A DNA stretch of 64,000 nt from NCBI RefSeq assembly GCF_944801835.1, contig NZ_CALYLN010000001.1, forward strand, positions 466,001 to 530,000, written 5' to 3'. Below the pieces are notes generated by a model. The model was not told where the DNA came from. It ran no database searches and saw only the letters and a list, made by a program, of their open reading frames with translations. The DNA is from Bartonella sp. B1099. GTDB lineage: Bacteria; Pseudomonadota; Alphaproteobacteria; Rhizobiales; Rhizobiaceae. This document shows positions 9,114-19,019 of this stretch, one piece after another; positions within the stretch are counted from its first letter, which is position 1, and the number at the start of each line of letters is the position of its first letter. A program made the position numbers and the translations under genes.

Positions 9114-10550
9114 TCAAATCCCCTTCGTTCCATCTTGAGAGACAGAGGCAATACGCAAAAGGTTTGTTGCACCAGGTGTTCCAAGGGGAACACCAGCTGT
9201 CACAAGGAAGCGCTCTCCCCCTTGGCAAAAACCTTCCTGAAAGGCAATGGTTGCTGCACGATCAACCATATCCTCTAAATTCTTTGCATCCTCAGTGACC
9301 ACACAATGAAGCCCCCAAACGAGTGCCAAACGTCGTGCTGTTTCCACAATGGGCGATAAAGCAATAATCGGTCTATTGGGACGCTCACGAGAAGCGCGCA
9401 GACCCGTTGTTCCTGAAGCCGTATAGGCAACGATAGCGGCGAGTGAAAGTGTTTCAGCAATCTGACGCGCTGCAAGAGAAATCGCATCCGTCCCTGTTGA
9501 TTCTGGTGTTGGATGTTGTGCTCCAACCTGAGCAGCATAAGTATGATCTTGTTCAATTTGCCGCGCGATTTTGTCCATCATAAGCACCGCTTCTTCCGGA
9601 TAACGACCAGAAGCAGATTCAGCCGACAACATCACCGCATCTGTTCCAGCATAAACCGCTGTAGCAACATCCGACACTTCTGCACGCGTTGGCACAGGAG
9701 ATGTGATCATTGATTCGAGCATTTGTGTTGCCACCACCACCGGTTTTCCGGCTAAACGGCAAGCTTTAATCAACTCCATCTGAAGTGCAGGAACCCTTTC
9801 CAGAGGCATTTCCACACCGAGATCTCCGCGTGCAATCATAATACCATCAGAGACTTCAATAATCTTCTCTATATGCTCCAAGGCTTGAGGCTTTTCGATT
9901 TTAGCCATCAAAGACACCTTGCTTTTTGTTAACCTGCGCACCGCTATAATATCTTCTGGACGCTGAATAAAAGAAAGAGCAACCCAATCAACAGGCAGCT
10001 GTAACAACGCCTGAAGATCAGCTTTATCTTTTGAGGTCATCGAATCAAAAGGCAAAATTGTATCCGGAAAACTCACACCTTTTCGATCAGAAATACGGGT
10101 TCCAGCAACCACGCGACACTGAACAAAATGATCATTACACACTTCAGCGCGCAGTTCCAACTTTCCATCATCAATTAACAAGCGATCTCCTGGTTTAAGT
10201 GCCGAAAAGACATCTTCATGAGGGAAAAAAACACGCTGTGCATCGCCAGCCACATCGCGATGATCTAATGTAAAACTTTGCCCGACACGCAAATCTTCTT
10301 GCCCTTTGTCAAAACAACCAATACGCAGTTTTGGTCCCTGAAGATCTACTAAAATACCAATGGGTCGGCGAACCGTTTTTTCAACCTCCCGTATCGACTT
10401 GACCAAATCACCCAGTGTGTCACGATCCGTATGACTCATATTAAGGCGAAAAACATCTGTCCCTGCCCTAAAAAGCTTCTCAATCATTATACGAGAAAAA
10501 GAAGAAGGACCGAGAGTCGCAATAATTTTTACTTTACGAGCCCGTTTCAC
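9114..10550 (-). CDS. pyk: Pyruvate kinase
   Basis: The enzyme converts phosphoenolpyruvate and ADP to pyruvate and ATP. The 478-residue protein starts KRARKVKIIATLGPSS, shows the active-site segment MIARGDLGVEMPLERVP and the K-containing SLMAKIEKPQ strand, and carries the allosteric C-terminal domain ending near ATNLLRIASV. The start is GTG at 10550, overlapping the stop of the upstream DUF1036 gene by four bases (GTGA), which indicates translational coupling. A short copy of part of the gene lies just downstream at 8968-9076. Confidence 0.96.
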   Translation of the reverse strand: MKRARKVKIIATLGPSSFSRIMIEKLFRAGTDVFRLNMSHTDRDTLGDLVKSIREVEKTVRRPIGILVDLQGPKLRIGCFDKGQEDLRVGQSFTLDHRDVAGDAQRVFFPHEDVFSALKPGDRLLIDDGKLELRAEVCNDHFVQCRVVAGTRISDRKGVSFPDTILPFDSMTSKDKADLQALLQLPVDWVALSFIQRPEDIIAVRRLTKSKVSLMAKIEKPQALEHIEKIIEVSDGIMIARGDLGVEMPLERVPALQMELIKACRLAGKPVVVATQMLESMITSPVPTRAEVSDVATAVYAGTDAVMLSAESASGRYPEEAVLMMDKIARQIEQDHTYAAQVGAQHPTPESTGTDAISLAARQIAETLSLAAIVAYTASGTTGLRASRERPNRPIIALSPIVETARRLALVWGLHCVVTEDAKNLEDMVDRAATIAFQEGFCQGGERFLVTAGVPLGTPGATNLLRIASVSQDGTKGI

Positions 10551-11035
10551 GGTGGAGAATTTCCTGAAAGAGAAGAGGCAACTGAATTGTTGAACAAAGA
10601 ATCATCCGTCAACTGTACCATCCAACTGGTTTGATTACCGGTATCGATTTCCTTAAACTCAGCCTTTTGATATCCTCGAGGGAAACAATCATGAACCCCT
10701 TGAATGGTAAATTGGCTATCTTGCACACACATGGTGACAGAGCCTGCCCAGCTTCCTTTTTTTTGTGCCCCTTCCGCATAAAAATAATAAAACCGCGAGG
10801 CAAGAGGTCCTTCGATTAAAGTTTTACATTCTGTCACGGGAACCACCCACCAGCCTTCGCTCACCCACCCTGAAAAGGTACGATATCCAAGAGCAACCCC
10901 TACAGACTGTTGGGTTGTATTACACACCCTAAAGTCAGCCTTTGCATAAACAACAAGGGAAAACAAAAGCAAAATGCTCAAGAGAAAAACCTTTAATCTT
11001 TTCTGAAATGCCCAATATTGTTTTTTCAAAATCAC
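10547..11035 (-). CDS. DUF1036 family secreted protein
   Basis: A 162-residue protein with an N-terminal signal peptide (LKVFLLSILLLFSLVVYAKA, cleavage expected after AKA near residue 33), so it is probably periplasmic. The mature part begins FRVCNTTQQSVGVALGYR and contains VSEGWWVVPVTECKTL, the conserved pattern of DUF1036, with several cysteines suited to disulphides. Its function is unknown. The GTG start at 11035 has an AGAGGAAG ribosome binding site. The gene overlaps pyk by four bases, a pairing also common in related Rhizobiales. Confidence 0.85.
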   Translation of the reverse strand: MILKKQYWAFQKRLKVFLLSILLLFSLVVYAKADFRVCNTTQQSVGVALGYRTFSGWVSEGWWVVPVTECKTLIEGPLASRFYYFYAEGAQKKGSWAGSVTMCVQDSQFTIQGVHDCFPRGYQKAEFKEIDTGNQTSWMVQLTDDSLFNNSVASSLSGNSPP

Positions 11036-11299
11036 AAAACTTCCTCTATAATGTCAATTCTCAAAACAAATCATACATCTCTTTTTTCAAAAGCCATTCA
11101 CGTCTAAAACATATATTTTTATATTTTTCTTTTTATCGCCCTTTTATCAATACATATATCTTAAAAACTTTACAAAATATTTAAAGTCAATTTGTAAAAA
11201 AACTATGGTACTTGATTGATTTTTTATTTTTCAAGTTTTTCCAACATAAATTTGTCATCGAAAAAATAACTTAAAACATATAACCTGGAGAAAAATACA

Positions 11300-11560
11300 A
11301 TGAATGATACAGTAACCGATCAAACACACGCTATATCCGTCAACCAATTACGCTCTTTTATCGAACGAATTGAACGACTAGAAGAAGAAAAAAAAACCAT
11401 TTCCGATGATATTAAAGACGTCTACACGGAACTTAAAGGCTCTGGTTTTGATAGCAAAGCTGTTCGAAGCATTATACGGTTACGTAAAAAAGAAGAGCAT
11501 GAACGAATGGAAGAAGAAGCGATCATTGAACTTTATAAAAATGCGCTTGGGATGAATTAA
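11300..11560 (+). CDS. DUF2312 (UPF0335) family protein
   Basis: An 86-residue cytoplasmic protein. The segment [20 protein letters not shown] followed by [15 protein letters not shown] and [11 protein letters not shown] is diagnostic for the UPF0335/DUF2312 family, widespread in Alphaproteobacteria and of unknown function. It is mostly helical and strongly charged, and nucleic-acid binding has been proposed for the fold. The ATG is preceded by CCTGGAG. It is divergent from the DUF1036-pyk pair, with a 264-bp AT-rich spacer expected to hold both promoters. Confidence 0.9.
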   Translation: MNDTVTDQTHAISVNQLRSFIERIERLEEEKKTISDDIKDVYTELKGSGFDSKAVRSIIRLRKKEEHERMEEEAIIELYKNALGMN

Positions 11561-12153
11561 CAACATTGATAACATTGGAAATTTTCTTAAGAAAATGGAA
11601 AAAAACGCGTGAATGCACAAAAATTCTGCCAACCATGAGCAGTTTGTATCAAATATGAAAAGTTCATATAACTTGTGACGAGACGACTTCACAAGATGCA
11701 TAAGATTTTAACAGCCCTCACATTTGAAAGGATTCATGAAAAGCGCATTTTTACGTCTTATTCTTCAATTATTTTTATCCACAGGAGCGTTTGTATCCAT
11801 AGGGAGGGTATTTTATCCATATGGGTCTCCCTTGTAAGCCAACCCCATAAGCCAACCCCACTTGTGCATGCCAATAAAGCGTTTTGAGTCCTTCAACCTA
11901 AAAACAGGTGTGAAATGAAGAATGAAGAAAATCTTGCGCTATTGAGGACTCTTAATTTAAATTGCAAAACAATGAATGATGATGATCAATCAATTCATTG
12001 TCTAGGATAAAAAACATTTAAAGGGGTCAGCAGCAGAAATTCTCTCAACAAGGGGCTGAACTGTTTACAGAAGAGAGATGGTTAAGAATCTGCATCTTGT
12101 TAAGATCGTGAAAAATTCGGTATATTTAGATATCTAGTAAAAAGCCTCTAGCT
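11561..12153. other. Spacer between DUF2312 gene and acetyltransferase gene
   Basis: About 590 bp without a supported gene. Small open frames near 11675-11887 show no recognisable family or ribosome binding site. No hairpin with a T-run stood out. Confidence 0.4.
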
Positions 12154-12720
12154 TTATTCAAATCTATTGACGGGCTCATAAAGGTCATTGATTCGAGAGG
12201 TTAGAATATGATCTCTCCATTTTCCAGAAATCATCAAATAATCTTTGGCATAGCCTTCTTTTTCAAAATGAAGGCGCTTTAATAAAAGTTCGCTTTTTAT
12301 GTTCTCAGGTCTATAATTTGCCATCACTCTATGCAGGTGATAGACTTGAAAGATATGGCGTATAAGAGCCGATAAACTCTCAAACATAAGACCTTTGCCT
12401 TGTTGTTTCTCATCAAGAGAAAAACCAAGATGACAGGCTTGAAAAACACCACGAACCACATTTGTGAAGTTTACAACACCGATGATTGTGTTTTCATTTT
12501 TGAGTCGTACGGCATATCGATAGGCTTGCCCTTGTGCGCTTTCATCAGCAAATGCATTGGCGCGTGCTTGCCAAGCTGTTAGAGTGTAGTAATCGTCAGA
12601 TCTCAACGGTTCGAAAGGACGCAGATGATTCGCATTCCGCAAGTAATAAGAAGACAGTTCAGCAGCATCTTCTACACCAATCAATGTGGAAATTGTTCGC
12701 TTTGTTTTAATTGCCATCAT
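12154..12720 (-). CDS. GNAT N-acetyltransferase, RimJ-like
   Basis: A 188-residue protein of the GNAT superfamily, closest in pattern to the RimJ/RimL group that acetylates N-terminal alanine or serine of ribosomal proteins. Supporting segments are LRPFEPLRSDDYYT near the N-terminus, GVVNFTNVVRGVFQACHLGF (beta strands) and the acetyl-CoA loop EKQQGKGLMFESL, followed by HRVMANYRPENIKSELLLKR. The ATGATG start is preceded by a strong AGGAGG site. It stands alone, and the true substrate is not known. Confidence 0.85.
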   Translation of the reverse strand: MMAIKTKRTISTLIGVEDAAELSSYYLRNANHLRPFEPLRSDDYYTLTAWQARANAFADESAQGQAYRYAVRLKNENTIIGVVNFTNVVRGVFQACHLGFSLDEKQQGKGLMFESLSALIRHIFQVYHLHRVMANYRPENIKSELLLKRLHFEKEGYAKDYLMISGKWRDHILTSRINDLYEPVNRFE

Positions 12721-13269
12721 TTTCTCCTCCTAGAAATGCTACAATCACACGTTGATTTGTCGTGACATATCATCATGTTTAAACTTAAACCGTAACATCG
12801 AATACCTTACGCTTTTCGCATCACAACACTTTTCACATGAGAATCAATGAGGATCATATTCTTGTTCCTTCATAAACAGGATTGGTGTGTTGAAGGTATA
12901 AAACAAAAACAAGAAAATGCTTTTTATCAATGCGCTCAAGCGCCACGAGTGATAACAAACATTGGGGACTTGCAAAATGTTTGAGGGTGCTGCCCTGCTT
13001 GCATACAGGACATTTTGAAAAACGCACCGCACCAATAATTTTTTCTTTATCAAGAATTGTGCAAAAAAGCCAAACATAAACAGTAAAGCTTGCTTCAAAA
13101 TCCCATTAACCAGCCCTATGACTTTGAACCGCAGTCAAAAGTATGTTTCTACAATCGGCTCTTTATGAACTCATAAGGCACTGTGGTCGTTTTTTAATAC
13201 ACTCAAGCGCTTCTACATAAAGTGATGAGACAATAGGAATCTCTTAAAATGCTGAGAAATGATGAGACA
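12721..13269. other. Spacer between acetyltransferase gene and uup
   Basis: About 550 bp in which I see no gene. An 84-codon minus-strand frame at 12844-13098 has no family resemblance or good start. Repeated short A/T runs are present but no clear terminator for uup was found. Confidence 0.4.
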
Positions 13270-15135
13270 TTAATGTGAACACGCTTCTATTTCTTCGCGT
13301 AAAATTTCAAGTTCTAGCCATTCTTCTTGCTTTTGTGTGCAAGTCATTTTCTTTTTCTCCAACGCTGTTGATAAATGCTCAAAACGTTCTTTATCACTGC
13401 GATAAAGAGTTGGGTCAGAGAGCTCTTGTTCAATTTTTTTTATTTCATTTTGCAAAACAGCGATTTCTTCAGGCAATTTTTCCAATGCATAAACCTGCTT
13501 ATAGGACAATTTTCTTCGTGTTTTTTTCTCTCCCGCACTATTCAAGCTAGGATCTTTTGATGAAGCACTTTTTCCGCCCTCTCCTGCGCAAGATTTTGCA
13601 GATGCTTTACGGTTCGATAATTCTATTTCTTTGCGTTGTAAACGGAAAGCCTGCTTATTTTGCGCCATCATATCACTATAGCCGCCCGCATATAAAACCC
13701 AATGACCATCGCCTTCCGGTGCCAACATATGCGTTACCGTACGATCTAAAAAATCTCTGTCATGGCTAACCAACAACACAGTTCCCGCAAAATCAGCAAT
13801 AAATTCTTGCAACAAATCCAAAGTTTCCATATCCAAATCATTGGTTGGTTCATCAAGAATTAAAAAGTTTGCCGGACGCGACAGAAGGCGTGCAAGCATG
13901 AGTCGTGCTCTTTCTCCTCCGGAAAATTCTTTAAGGGGAGTGCGCGCTTGTTCCGGCAAAAATAAAAAGTCTTTCATATAAGAAACCACATGCCGTTCTT
14001 GTCCATTGATCACGAGAGTATCGCCCCTTCCTCCCGTTAAATAATACGCCAAAGTTTCTTCTTCATTGAGAATACGTTGCTGATCAAGCAATGCCATGGA
14101 GAGGTTATAGCCATGCCTCACCGTCCCACTATCCACGGCTTCTTGCCCAATCAATGTAGAAAGGAGCGTTGTCTTTCCAATCCCATTAGGTCCTACCAAG
14201 CCAATTCGATCCCCCCGCTGGATGCGTAAAGAGAAATCTTTCACGATAACGCGATCCCCATAGGATTTTGAAATTTTTTTTGCTTCGAGCACCAATTGAC
14301 CAGAATCATGAGTTTTAGCAGCGCTCAACAGTGCACGTCCAGGCTGCCCCTGATAGGTTTGATGACGCTGTCTTAAGTTTTTTAATTCACTCAAGCGCCG
14401 TACATTACGCTTACGGCGTGCTGTTACCCCATAACGCAACCATTGCTCTTCACGGACAATTTGACGCCCCAATTTATGCTGCTCGAGTGCTTCTTCTTCC
14501 AGAGCTTTATCGCGCCAACTCTCAAATTCTGAAAAACGCTTTTCCAATCTTTTCGTTGTCCCACGATCAAGCCATACCGTTGAACGCGTAACATTTTCCA
14601 AAAATCGTCGATCATGGGAAATCACCACAATCGCTGAACGCAAAGAAGACAACACGCCTTCCAACCATTCAATGGTTGGTAAATCAAGATGATTGGTTGG
14701 TTCATCTAAGAACAAAATATCGGGTTTTGCTGCAATTGCCCGTAACAATGAAACACGCCTCTTTTCACCCCCCGAAAGCGTTTCTAATTTTTCCTCACCG
14801 GAAAACCCTAAATTTGTGCGAAGCGTATTGCTCCATTGGTCATCAGATGTCTGGTCCAGCCCCGCTTCCATATAAGCGTTAATATCGGCAAAACCTGAAC
14901 AATCCGGATTTTGAGCGACATAACGAAGTGTTACGCGAGGGTGGCGAAAAATTTCGCCACCATGAGGCTCTAATATTCCTGCGGCAATCTTTAACAGGGT
15001 CGATTTTCCACAACCATTACGGCCGACCAAAGCAATACGCGCTCCCTGCTCAACCGATAAACAGGCTTGGTTGAGCAAAGGCGTTATTCCCACGTTTAAG
15101 AAAATGCGGTCAAGCCGCAGTAATGGCACCGCCAT
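13270..15135 (-). CDS. uup: ABC-F family ATPase Uup
   Basis: A soluble twin-ATPase protein of the ABC-F class, whose members act on ribosomes; Uup has been linked to ribosome assembly and transposon excision. Two ABC domains are visible: Walker A VGRNGCGKST with LSGGEKRRVSLLRA, and VGPNGIGKTT with FSGGERARLMLARL, each followed by LDEPTN. The C-terminal ~80 residues form the charged coiled coil typical of Uup (YALEKLPEEIAVLQNEIKKI). The start is the ATG at 15135, which overlaps the upstream stop as TAATG, so translation is coupled to the lipoprotein gene; this gives 621 residues. Confidence 0.93.
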   Translation of the reverse strand: MAVPLLRLDRIFLNVGITPLLNQACLSVEQGARIALVGRNGCGKSTLLKIAAGILEPHGGEIFRHPRVTLRYVAQNPDCSGFADINAYMEAGLDQTSDDQWSNTLRTNLGFSGEEKLETLSGGEKRRVSLLRAIAAKPDILFLDEPTNHLDLPTIEWLEGVLSSLRSAIVVISHDRRFLENVTRSTVWLDRGTTKRLEKRFSEFESWRDKALEEEALEQHKLGRQIVREEQWLRYGVTARRKRNVRRLSELKNLRQRHQTYQGQPGRALLSAAKTHDSGQLVLEAKKISKSYGDRVIVKDFSLRIQRGDRIGLVGPNGIGKTTLLSTLIGQEAVDSGTVRHGYNLSMALLDQQRILNEEETLAYYLTGGRGDTLVINGQERHVVSYMKDFLFLPEQARTPLKEFSGGERARLMLARLLSRPANFLILDEPTNDLDMETLDLLQEFIADFAGTVLLVSHDRDFLDRTVTHMLAPEGDGHWVLYAGGYSDMMAQNKQAFRLQRKEIELSNRKASAKSCAGEGGKSASSKDPSLNSAGEKKTRRKLSYKQVYALEKLPEEIAVLQNEIKKIEQELSDPTLYRSDKERFEHLSTALEKKKMTCTQKQEEWLELEILREEIEACSH

Positions 15136-15521
15136 TAACGAACGCGGTGCGGACAAGGTGCTTGATACATCACCCCTCTTGCATCACGATAGGTACATAA
15201 TTGACGTACTGGGACTCTTTGCGCACAAGGTGCTTGGTAAACATGTCCTCTGCGAGAGCGATATGTGCACAATTGTGAAGCTTGTCTTTGTTGTCTTCTT
15301 TGATTTACAGCCTCACCGGTTACTGTTCCAGCCAAAGCACCAAATGCCGCACCAGTAAGCGCTGCTCCAGGCGTACTTCCAGCAATAGCTGTTCCAGCCA
15401 AAGCACCAATTGCTGCACCCCCTACACCGTAACGTGCAACGCGTTCATCAGTTGTTGTACAAGCCACCGAACTGAAACCAATCGCAGAAACGACGGCCAC
15501 TTTTAAAATTGATTTTAACAT
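15135..15521 (-). CDS. Glycine-zipper lipoprotein with two C-terminal cysteine repeats
   Basis: A 128-residue predicted lipoprotein. The signal peptide ends in the lipobox SVAC near residue 21, so the mature protein should be membrane anchored. Next comes a glycine/alanine zipper of about 50 residues (GVGGAAIGALAGTAIAG and a second similar stretch) of the kind found in outer-membrane 2TM lipoproteins. The C-terminus contains two copies of a QLCTYR-x2-RG-x2-YQAPC unit. The ATG at 15521 is chosen over one nine codons upstream because AGGAAAGG precedes it. The stop overlaps the uup start. The function is unknown. Confidence 0.8.
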   Translation of the reverse strand: MLKSILKVAVVSAIGFSSVACTTTDERVARYGVGGAAIGALAGTAIAGSTPGAALTGAAFGALAGTVTGEAVNQRRQQRQASQLCTYRSRRGHVYQAPCAQRVPVRQLCTYRDARGVMYQAPCPHRVR

Positions 15522-15624
15522 AGCAAAACCTTTCCTTCTCAAGATCAATACATAATATATCGTTTATGTCGGCACTTAAACACTCAGCCCCCCCCTGCCT
15601 TATTCAAAATATATTGGAAGAGCT

Positions 15625-16260
15625 TTACGGAATAGGCACAGACGCTAACAATATAGCTTTTCCAGAACCTAAATGGCAAGAAAAGGTTCCACAAATACGG
15701 TTAGAAAGTGTTAAAGAAGAGCCAAATGACACATTTTTATCACAAATTGGCCATTTTACCCCTTCAAGCGTTAAGCCTTGTAAGTCAGAAAACCCAATAA
15801 GACTAAACAAACACTCTTGAGGCAAATCATATGACACAAGTTTTGGCACAACCGGCCAACCTTCTTCCAAACCGCTTGTTAACAACACTGAAATGCCTTT
15901 CTCAGCCATCATCAACGCTTGTGTCATATGAGAAAGGCTATGATCACTTCGCTCCCCTCCCAAAGCCCCGCACAAAATCAGCTTTTTAGCCCCCTTTTGT
16001 AGCGCTCTTTCACAAGCCAAAGCACTATCGGTCATATCTTTATCAGAGGGAAAAACCTCACGCGGAATATGGCTGTATTTGCCAATCAGAGTCTGATCAG
16101 ACGAATCGAAATCCCCTAACCACAACTCAGGTATCACGTTAAGTGCTGCCGCATGACGCATCCCACCATCCGCAGCAATCACTCGACTGTTTTGAATTTG
16201 ATTAAGCAAACGATCAGTGATAAAAAGGTCTCCGTTTAACAATATCGTAAATGTTGTCAT
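15625..16260 (-). CDS. Thiamine diphosphokinase
   Basis: The enzyme pyrophosphorylates thiamine with ATP to give the cofactor thiamine diphosphate, needed by the transketolase encoded nearby. Family motifs are FTILLNGD at the start, VIAADGGMRHA, LWLGDFDSSD, FPSDKDMTDSALA and GALGGERSDHSLSH. At 211 residues it is a typical bacterial TPK. It may form a loose minus-strand group with the lipoprotein gene and uup, although the 103-bp spacer could hold a separate promoter. Confidence 0.92.
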   Translation of the reverse strand: MTTFTILLNGDLFITDRLLNQIQNSRVIAADGGMRHAAALNVIPELWLGDFDSSDQTLIGKYSHIPREVFPSDKDMTDSALACERALQKGAKKLILCGALGGERSDHSLSHMTQALMMAEKGISVLLTSGLEEGWPVVPKLVSYDLPQECLFSLIGFSDLQGLTLEGVKWPICDKNVSFGSSLTLSNRICGTFSCHLGSGKAILLASVPIP

Positions 16261-16410
16261 GCCATATTTTGCCTTTCACAAAATTCTATTTTCTCTCACA
16301 CTCCTTTATCCATGAGAGCTATTTTTATAAACAATCACCGTGATATAGCCAAACGAATCCTTAATCCTTAAAGCTTCTCTTAAAAAAACACACACGATAT
16401 AAAGATACAC

Positions 16411-17970
16411 ATGAAATTTGCCAAATTACCCCGCAGAAACAACCTGTACCGCGACCCAACACTCTCCATTTTTCAACGAAATTTTCTTTTTCGCTCTCTG
16501 CCTTATAAAGCAACTTTCCTCAGTTTAATGCTTCTCCTTTCGGCTTGTCATATCCCCCTTTCTCAAAATGATAAGCTCTCTTCCAATTCTTCTGAAACAA
16601 TCAAACGTACCAACAATGACAATATCTATGTCACATTAAGCGCTCTGCAACACCCCCGTATTTTGCAAATGTATGGTGGCGCCTATCATGATACAAAACT
16701 TGAACGCTTTTTAGCAGAAATTATTCGTAAACTAACCATTGCCTCCCACCATTCTCCTCAAAGCTATCGTATCACAATTTTAAACTCAGCAAGTGTCAAT
16801 GCATTTGCGCTCCCCAATGGCTCCATCTACATCACCCGTGGTATGCTGGCACTCGCCAATGATTCTTCAGAAGTTGCTGCCATTTTAGCCCATGAGATGG
16901 CCCATATCAGAGCTAATCATGGCATTTTACGCTTGAAAAAAGAAGCCGAATTGAAGATGACAAACCATCTGTCTCCACGCTTTCTTTCTTCTATGGGCAA
17001 AAATCACAATCCCATACACAACAAGCAACAACTTGCGCAATTTTCCCGCAATCAAGAGCTAGAAGCTGATTCCCTTGCCCTCGAAATGCTCCAACAAGCA
17101 GGATATGATCCCTTTGCTTCACCGCGCTTTCTTCAAACAATGGAAGCCTATAGTGCTTTTCAGAATATTTCTGGTACCCCAAATGCTTCCTTAGATTTTC
17201 TAGCCTCTCACCCCACCACCCCTCAACGCATTCGACTTGCGATAGAAAAAGCCCGTAAAATCAGTAAAGAGAACCATCAAATCATCGATCGTGATTCTTT
17301 TCTCAGAAGCATTGATGGCATGACTTTTGGAGGAAGCTTTTACACAGGGTTTGTACGAGGCAACCAATTTATTCACCCACAATGGCGCATCGCTTTTTCT
17401 GTTCCCAACAATTTTACAATAGAGCATTCAGCACACACAGTTTGGGCGAGTGGTCCCAATAAAATTGCGATTCGTTTTGATGCTGTCCCCTATATTGCTG
17501 GAATGTCTGCAAGTGATTATTTGAAAAGCGGGTGGATTATCGGTCTAGACCCATCATCTATCCGCCCCCTTACAATTCAAGGGCTCCCTCATCAAGGACA
17601 CTTAAGCCAAAACTTACTTGGAGCACAAGCCCGTGCGATTCATGAGCAATGGCAATTTGATGTGGTTGTCATTCTATTCAATAATCATATTTTTCGTTTT
17701 CTGACGGCAGCTCCCTATAATTCTCAAAATTTTGCAGAAATTGCCCAAAAAACGATCCAAAGCTTTCACCCTCTTTCAACTTTAGAGTTAAAAAAATTAA
17801 AACCCTTAAAGATCAGTATTGTCCGCGTTAAACAAGGAGAAAATGTTGCAAACCTTGCCAATAAAATGCAACACACACCAAACAAAGAAAAACTCTTTCG
17901 GATTCTCAATGCCCTCTCACCAACTCAAACGTTACGCGCTGGTACAAAAGTGAAAATTATCACCGAATAA
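16411..17970 (+). CDS. M48 family metallopeptidase lipoprotein
   Basis: A 519-residue zinc peptidase of the BepA-like periplasmic type. A signal segment ends in the lipobox LLSAC (Cys about 46), preceded by an unusually long basic N-terminus of about 30 residues. The zinc motif HEMAH lies at about 161-165 and the third ligand in ELEAD at about 218. A central domain of unknown function follows, and the C-terminus (VRVKQGENVANLANKM) resembles the LysM-like tail of this Rhizobiales family. A likely role is quality control of outer-membrane proteins; this is inferred from the family. It is divergent from the thiamine diphosphokinase gene. Confidence 0.88.
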   Translation: MKFAKLPRRNNLYRDPTLSIFQRNFLFRSLPYKATFLSLMLLLSACHIPLSQNDKLSSNSSETIKRTNNDNIYVTLSALQHPRILQMYGGAYHDTKLERFLAEIIRKLTIASHHSPQSYRITILNSASVNAFALPNGSIYITRGMLALANDSSEVAAILAHEMAHIRANHGILRLKKEAELKMTNHLSPRFLSSMGKNHNPIHNKQQLAQFSRNQELEADSLALEMLQQAGYDPFASPRFLQTMEAYSAFQNISGTPNASLDFLASHPTTPQRIRLAIEKARKISKENHQIIDRDSFLRSIDGMTFGGSFYTGFVRGNQFIHPQWRIAFSVPNNFTIEHSAHTVWASGPNKIAIRFDAVPYIAGMSASDYLKSGWIIGLDPSSIRPLTIQGLPHQGHLSQNLLGAQARAIHEQWQFDVVVILFNNHIFRFLTAAPYNSQNFAEIAQKTIQSFHPLSTLELKKLKPLKISIVRVKQGENVANLANKMQHTPNKEKLFRILNALSPTQTLRAGTKVKIITE

Positions 17971-18107
17971 AGCTCCTTTTTCATCTGCGACAATCTTGAT
18001 TTTTTGTCTCTCTTTAATCACGTCTTCCCCACACCTATTCGCAAATGCAACCAGCTTCCTCATGCCCTACGCCTCCGCACCTCCCCCCTCACAAAGCCTT
18101 TCATGGC

Positions 18108-19019
18108 TTATATATCGTAAGCATCTTCTGAATGAACCGTAAGAAGAGCAGAACGCAATTTCTGCAAAGCCCGTGCTTCAATTTGACGCACGCGTTCTTT
18201 CGAAATTCCTAATTTTTCACCCAAGACTTCTAAAGTAGCCCCCTCTTCATTTAAGCGACGAAAGCGAATAATTTCCAGCTCCCGTTCGTTGAGAATTTGC
18301 AACGCATCGTAAAGCCATTGCGTCCGCCGTTGACCGTCAATCACTTGCTCAATTAAAGCATCAGGAAGAGGGCTCTCATCGACCAAAACATCCATCTTCG
18401 CAATGGGATTATCACTATTCTCAGAAACAGAAACGCTCAAGGAATTATCCGAACTGGAAAAACGAAAGTCCATTGTTTCCACATCGCGTACGGAAACACC
18501 GAGCTTTTCAGCGATTGTACGAAAAATATCCTGTTTTGACAAAGCACTATCATCTTGTACCAGTTTTGCGCGCAAACGCCGCAGATTAAAGAAAAGTGCT
18601 TTTTGCGAAGAACTCGTTCCCCCTCGAACGATTGACCAGTTTCGCAAAATATAATCTTGAATAGAAGCCCGTATCCACCATGTTGCATAAGTTGAAAAAC
18701 GCACTTCCCGATCAGGTTCAAAACGCGCAGCCGCTTCCAACAATCCCACATACCCTTCTTGTACCAAATCCCCCAAGGGCATTTTGAAACGTTTAAAGCG
18801 GTTCGCAATAGCAATCACCAGACGCATATGAGCTGCGGCAATTTGATGCATGGCATCATCATCGCGTTTATCTTTCCATCGCAGAGCCAAATCATGCTCT
18901 TTTTGTCGTTCAAGATAAGGTGCTTGCATAGCAGAACGCATCATATTCCGTCCTAAGCTTTTGTCTGCATCGCCATAATTTTTGCTGCTTTTATAAACAG
19001 CATTTGAAAGATTACCCAT
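18108..19019 (-). CDS. rpoH2: RNA polymerase sigma-32 factor, RpoH2 type
   Basis: A 303-residue alternative sigma factor. Region 2 is seen as DLVQEGYVGLLEAAARFEP then RFSTYATWWIRASIQDYI, followed by the RpoH-box-like segment RNWSIVRGGTSSSQKALFFNL, and region 4.2 as LEVLGEKLGISKERVRQIE. The N-terminus MRSAMQAPYLERQKEHDLALRW and DLVQEGYVGLLEAAA agree with rhizobial RpoH2 rather than RpoH1. RpoH2 proteins control part of the heat-shock and oxidative-stress response. It is encoded opposite to, and upstream of, the helicase-like and fdxA genes. Confidence 0.93.
   Translation of the reverse strand: MGNLSNAVYKSSKNYGDADKSLGRNMMRSAMQAPYLERQKEHDLALRWKDKRDDDAMHQIAAAHMRLVIAIANRFKRFKMPLGDLVQEGYVGLLEAAARFEPDREVRFSTYATWWIRASIQDYILRNWSIVRGGTSSSQKALFFNLRRLRAKLVQDDSALSKQDIFRTIAEKLGVSVRDVETMDFRFSSSDNSLSVSVSENSDNPIAKMDVLVDESPLPDALIEQVIDGQRRTQWLYDALQILNERELEIIRFRRLNEEGATLEVLGEKLGISKERVRQIEARALQKLRSALLTVHSEDAYDI

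Noticed and set aside
12844-13098. 84-codon minus-strand frame downstream of uup
   Set aside because: No start signal, no family pattern, and stop-free length is expected by chance in this composition.
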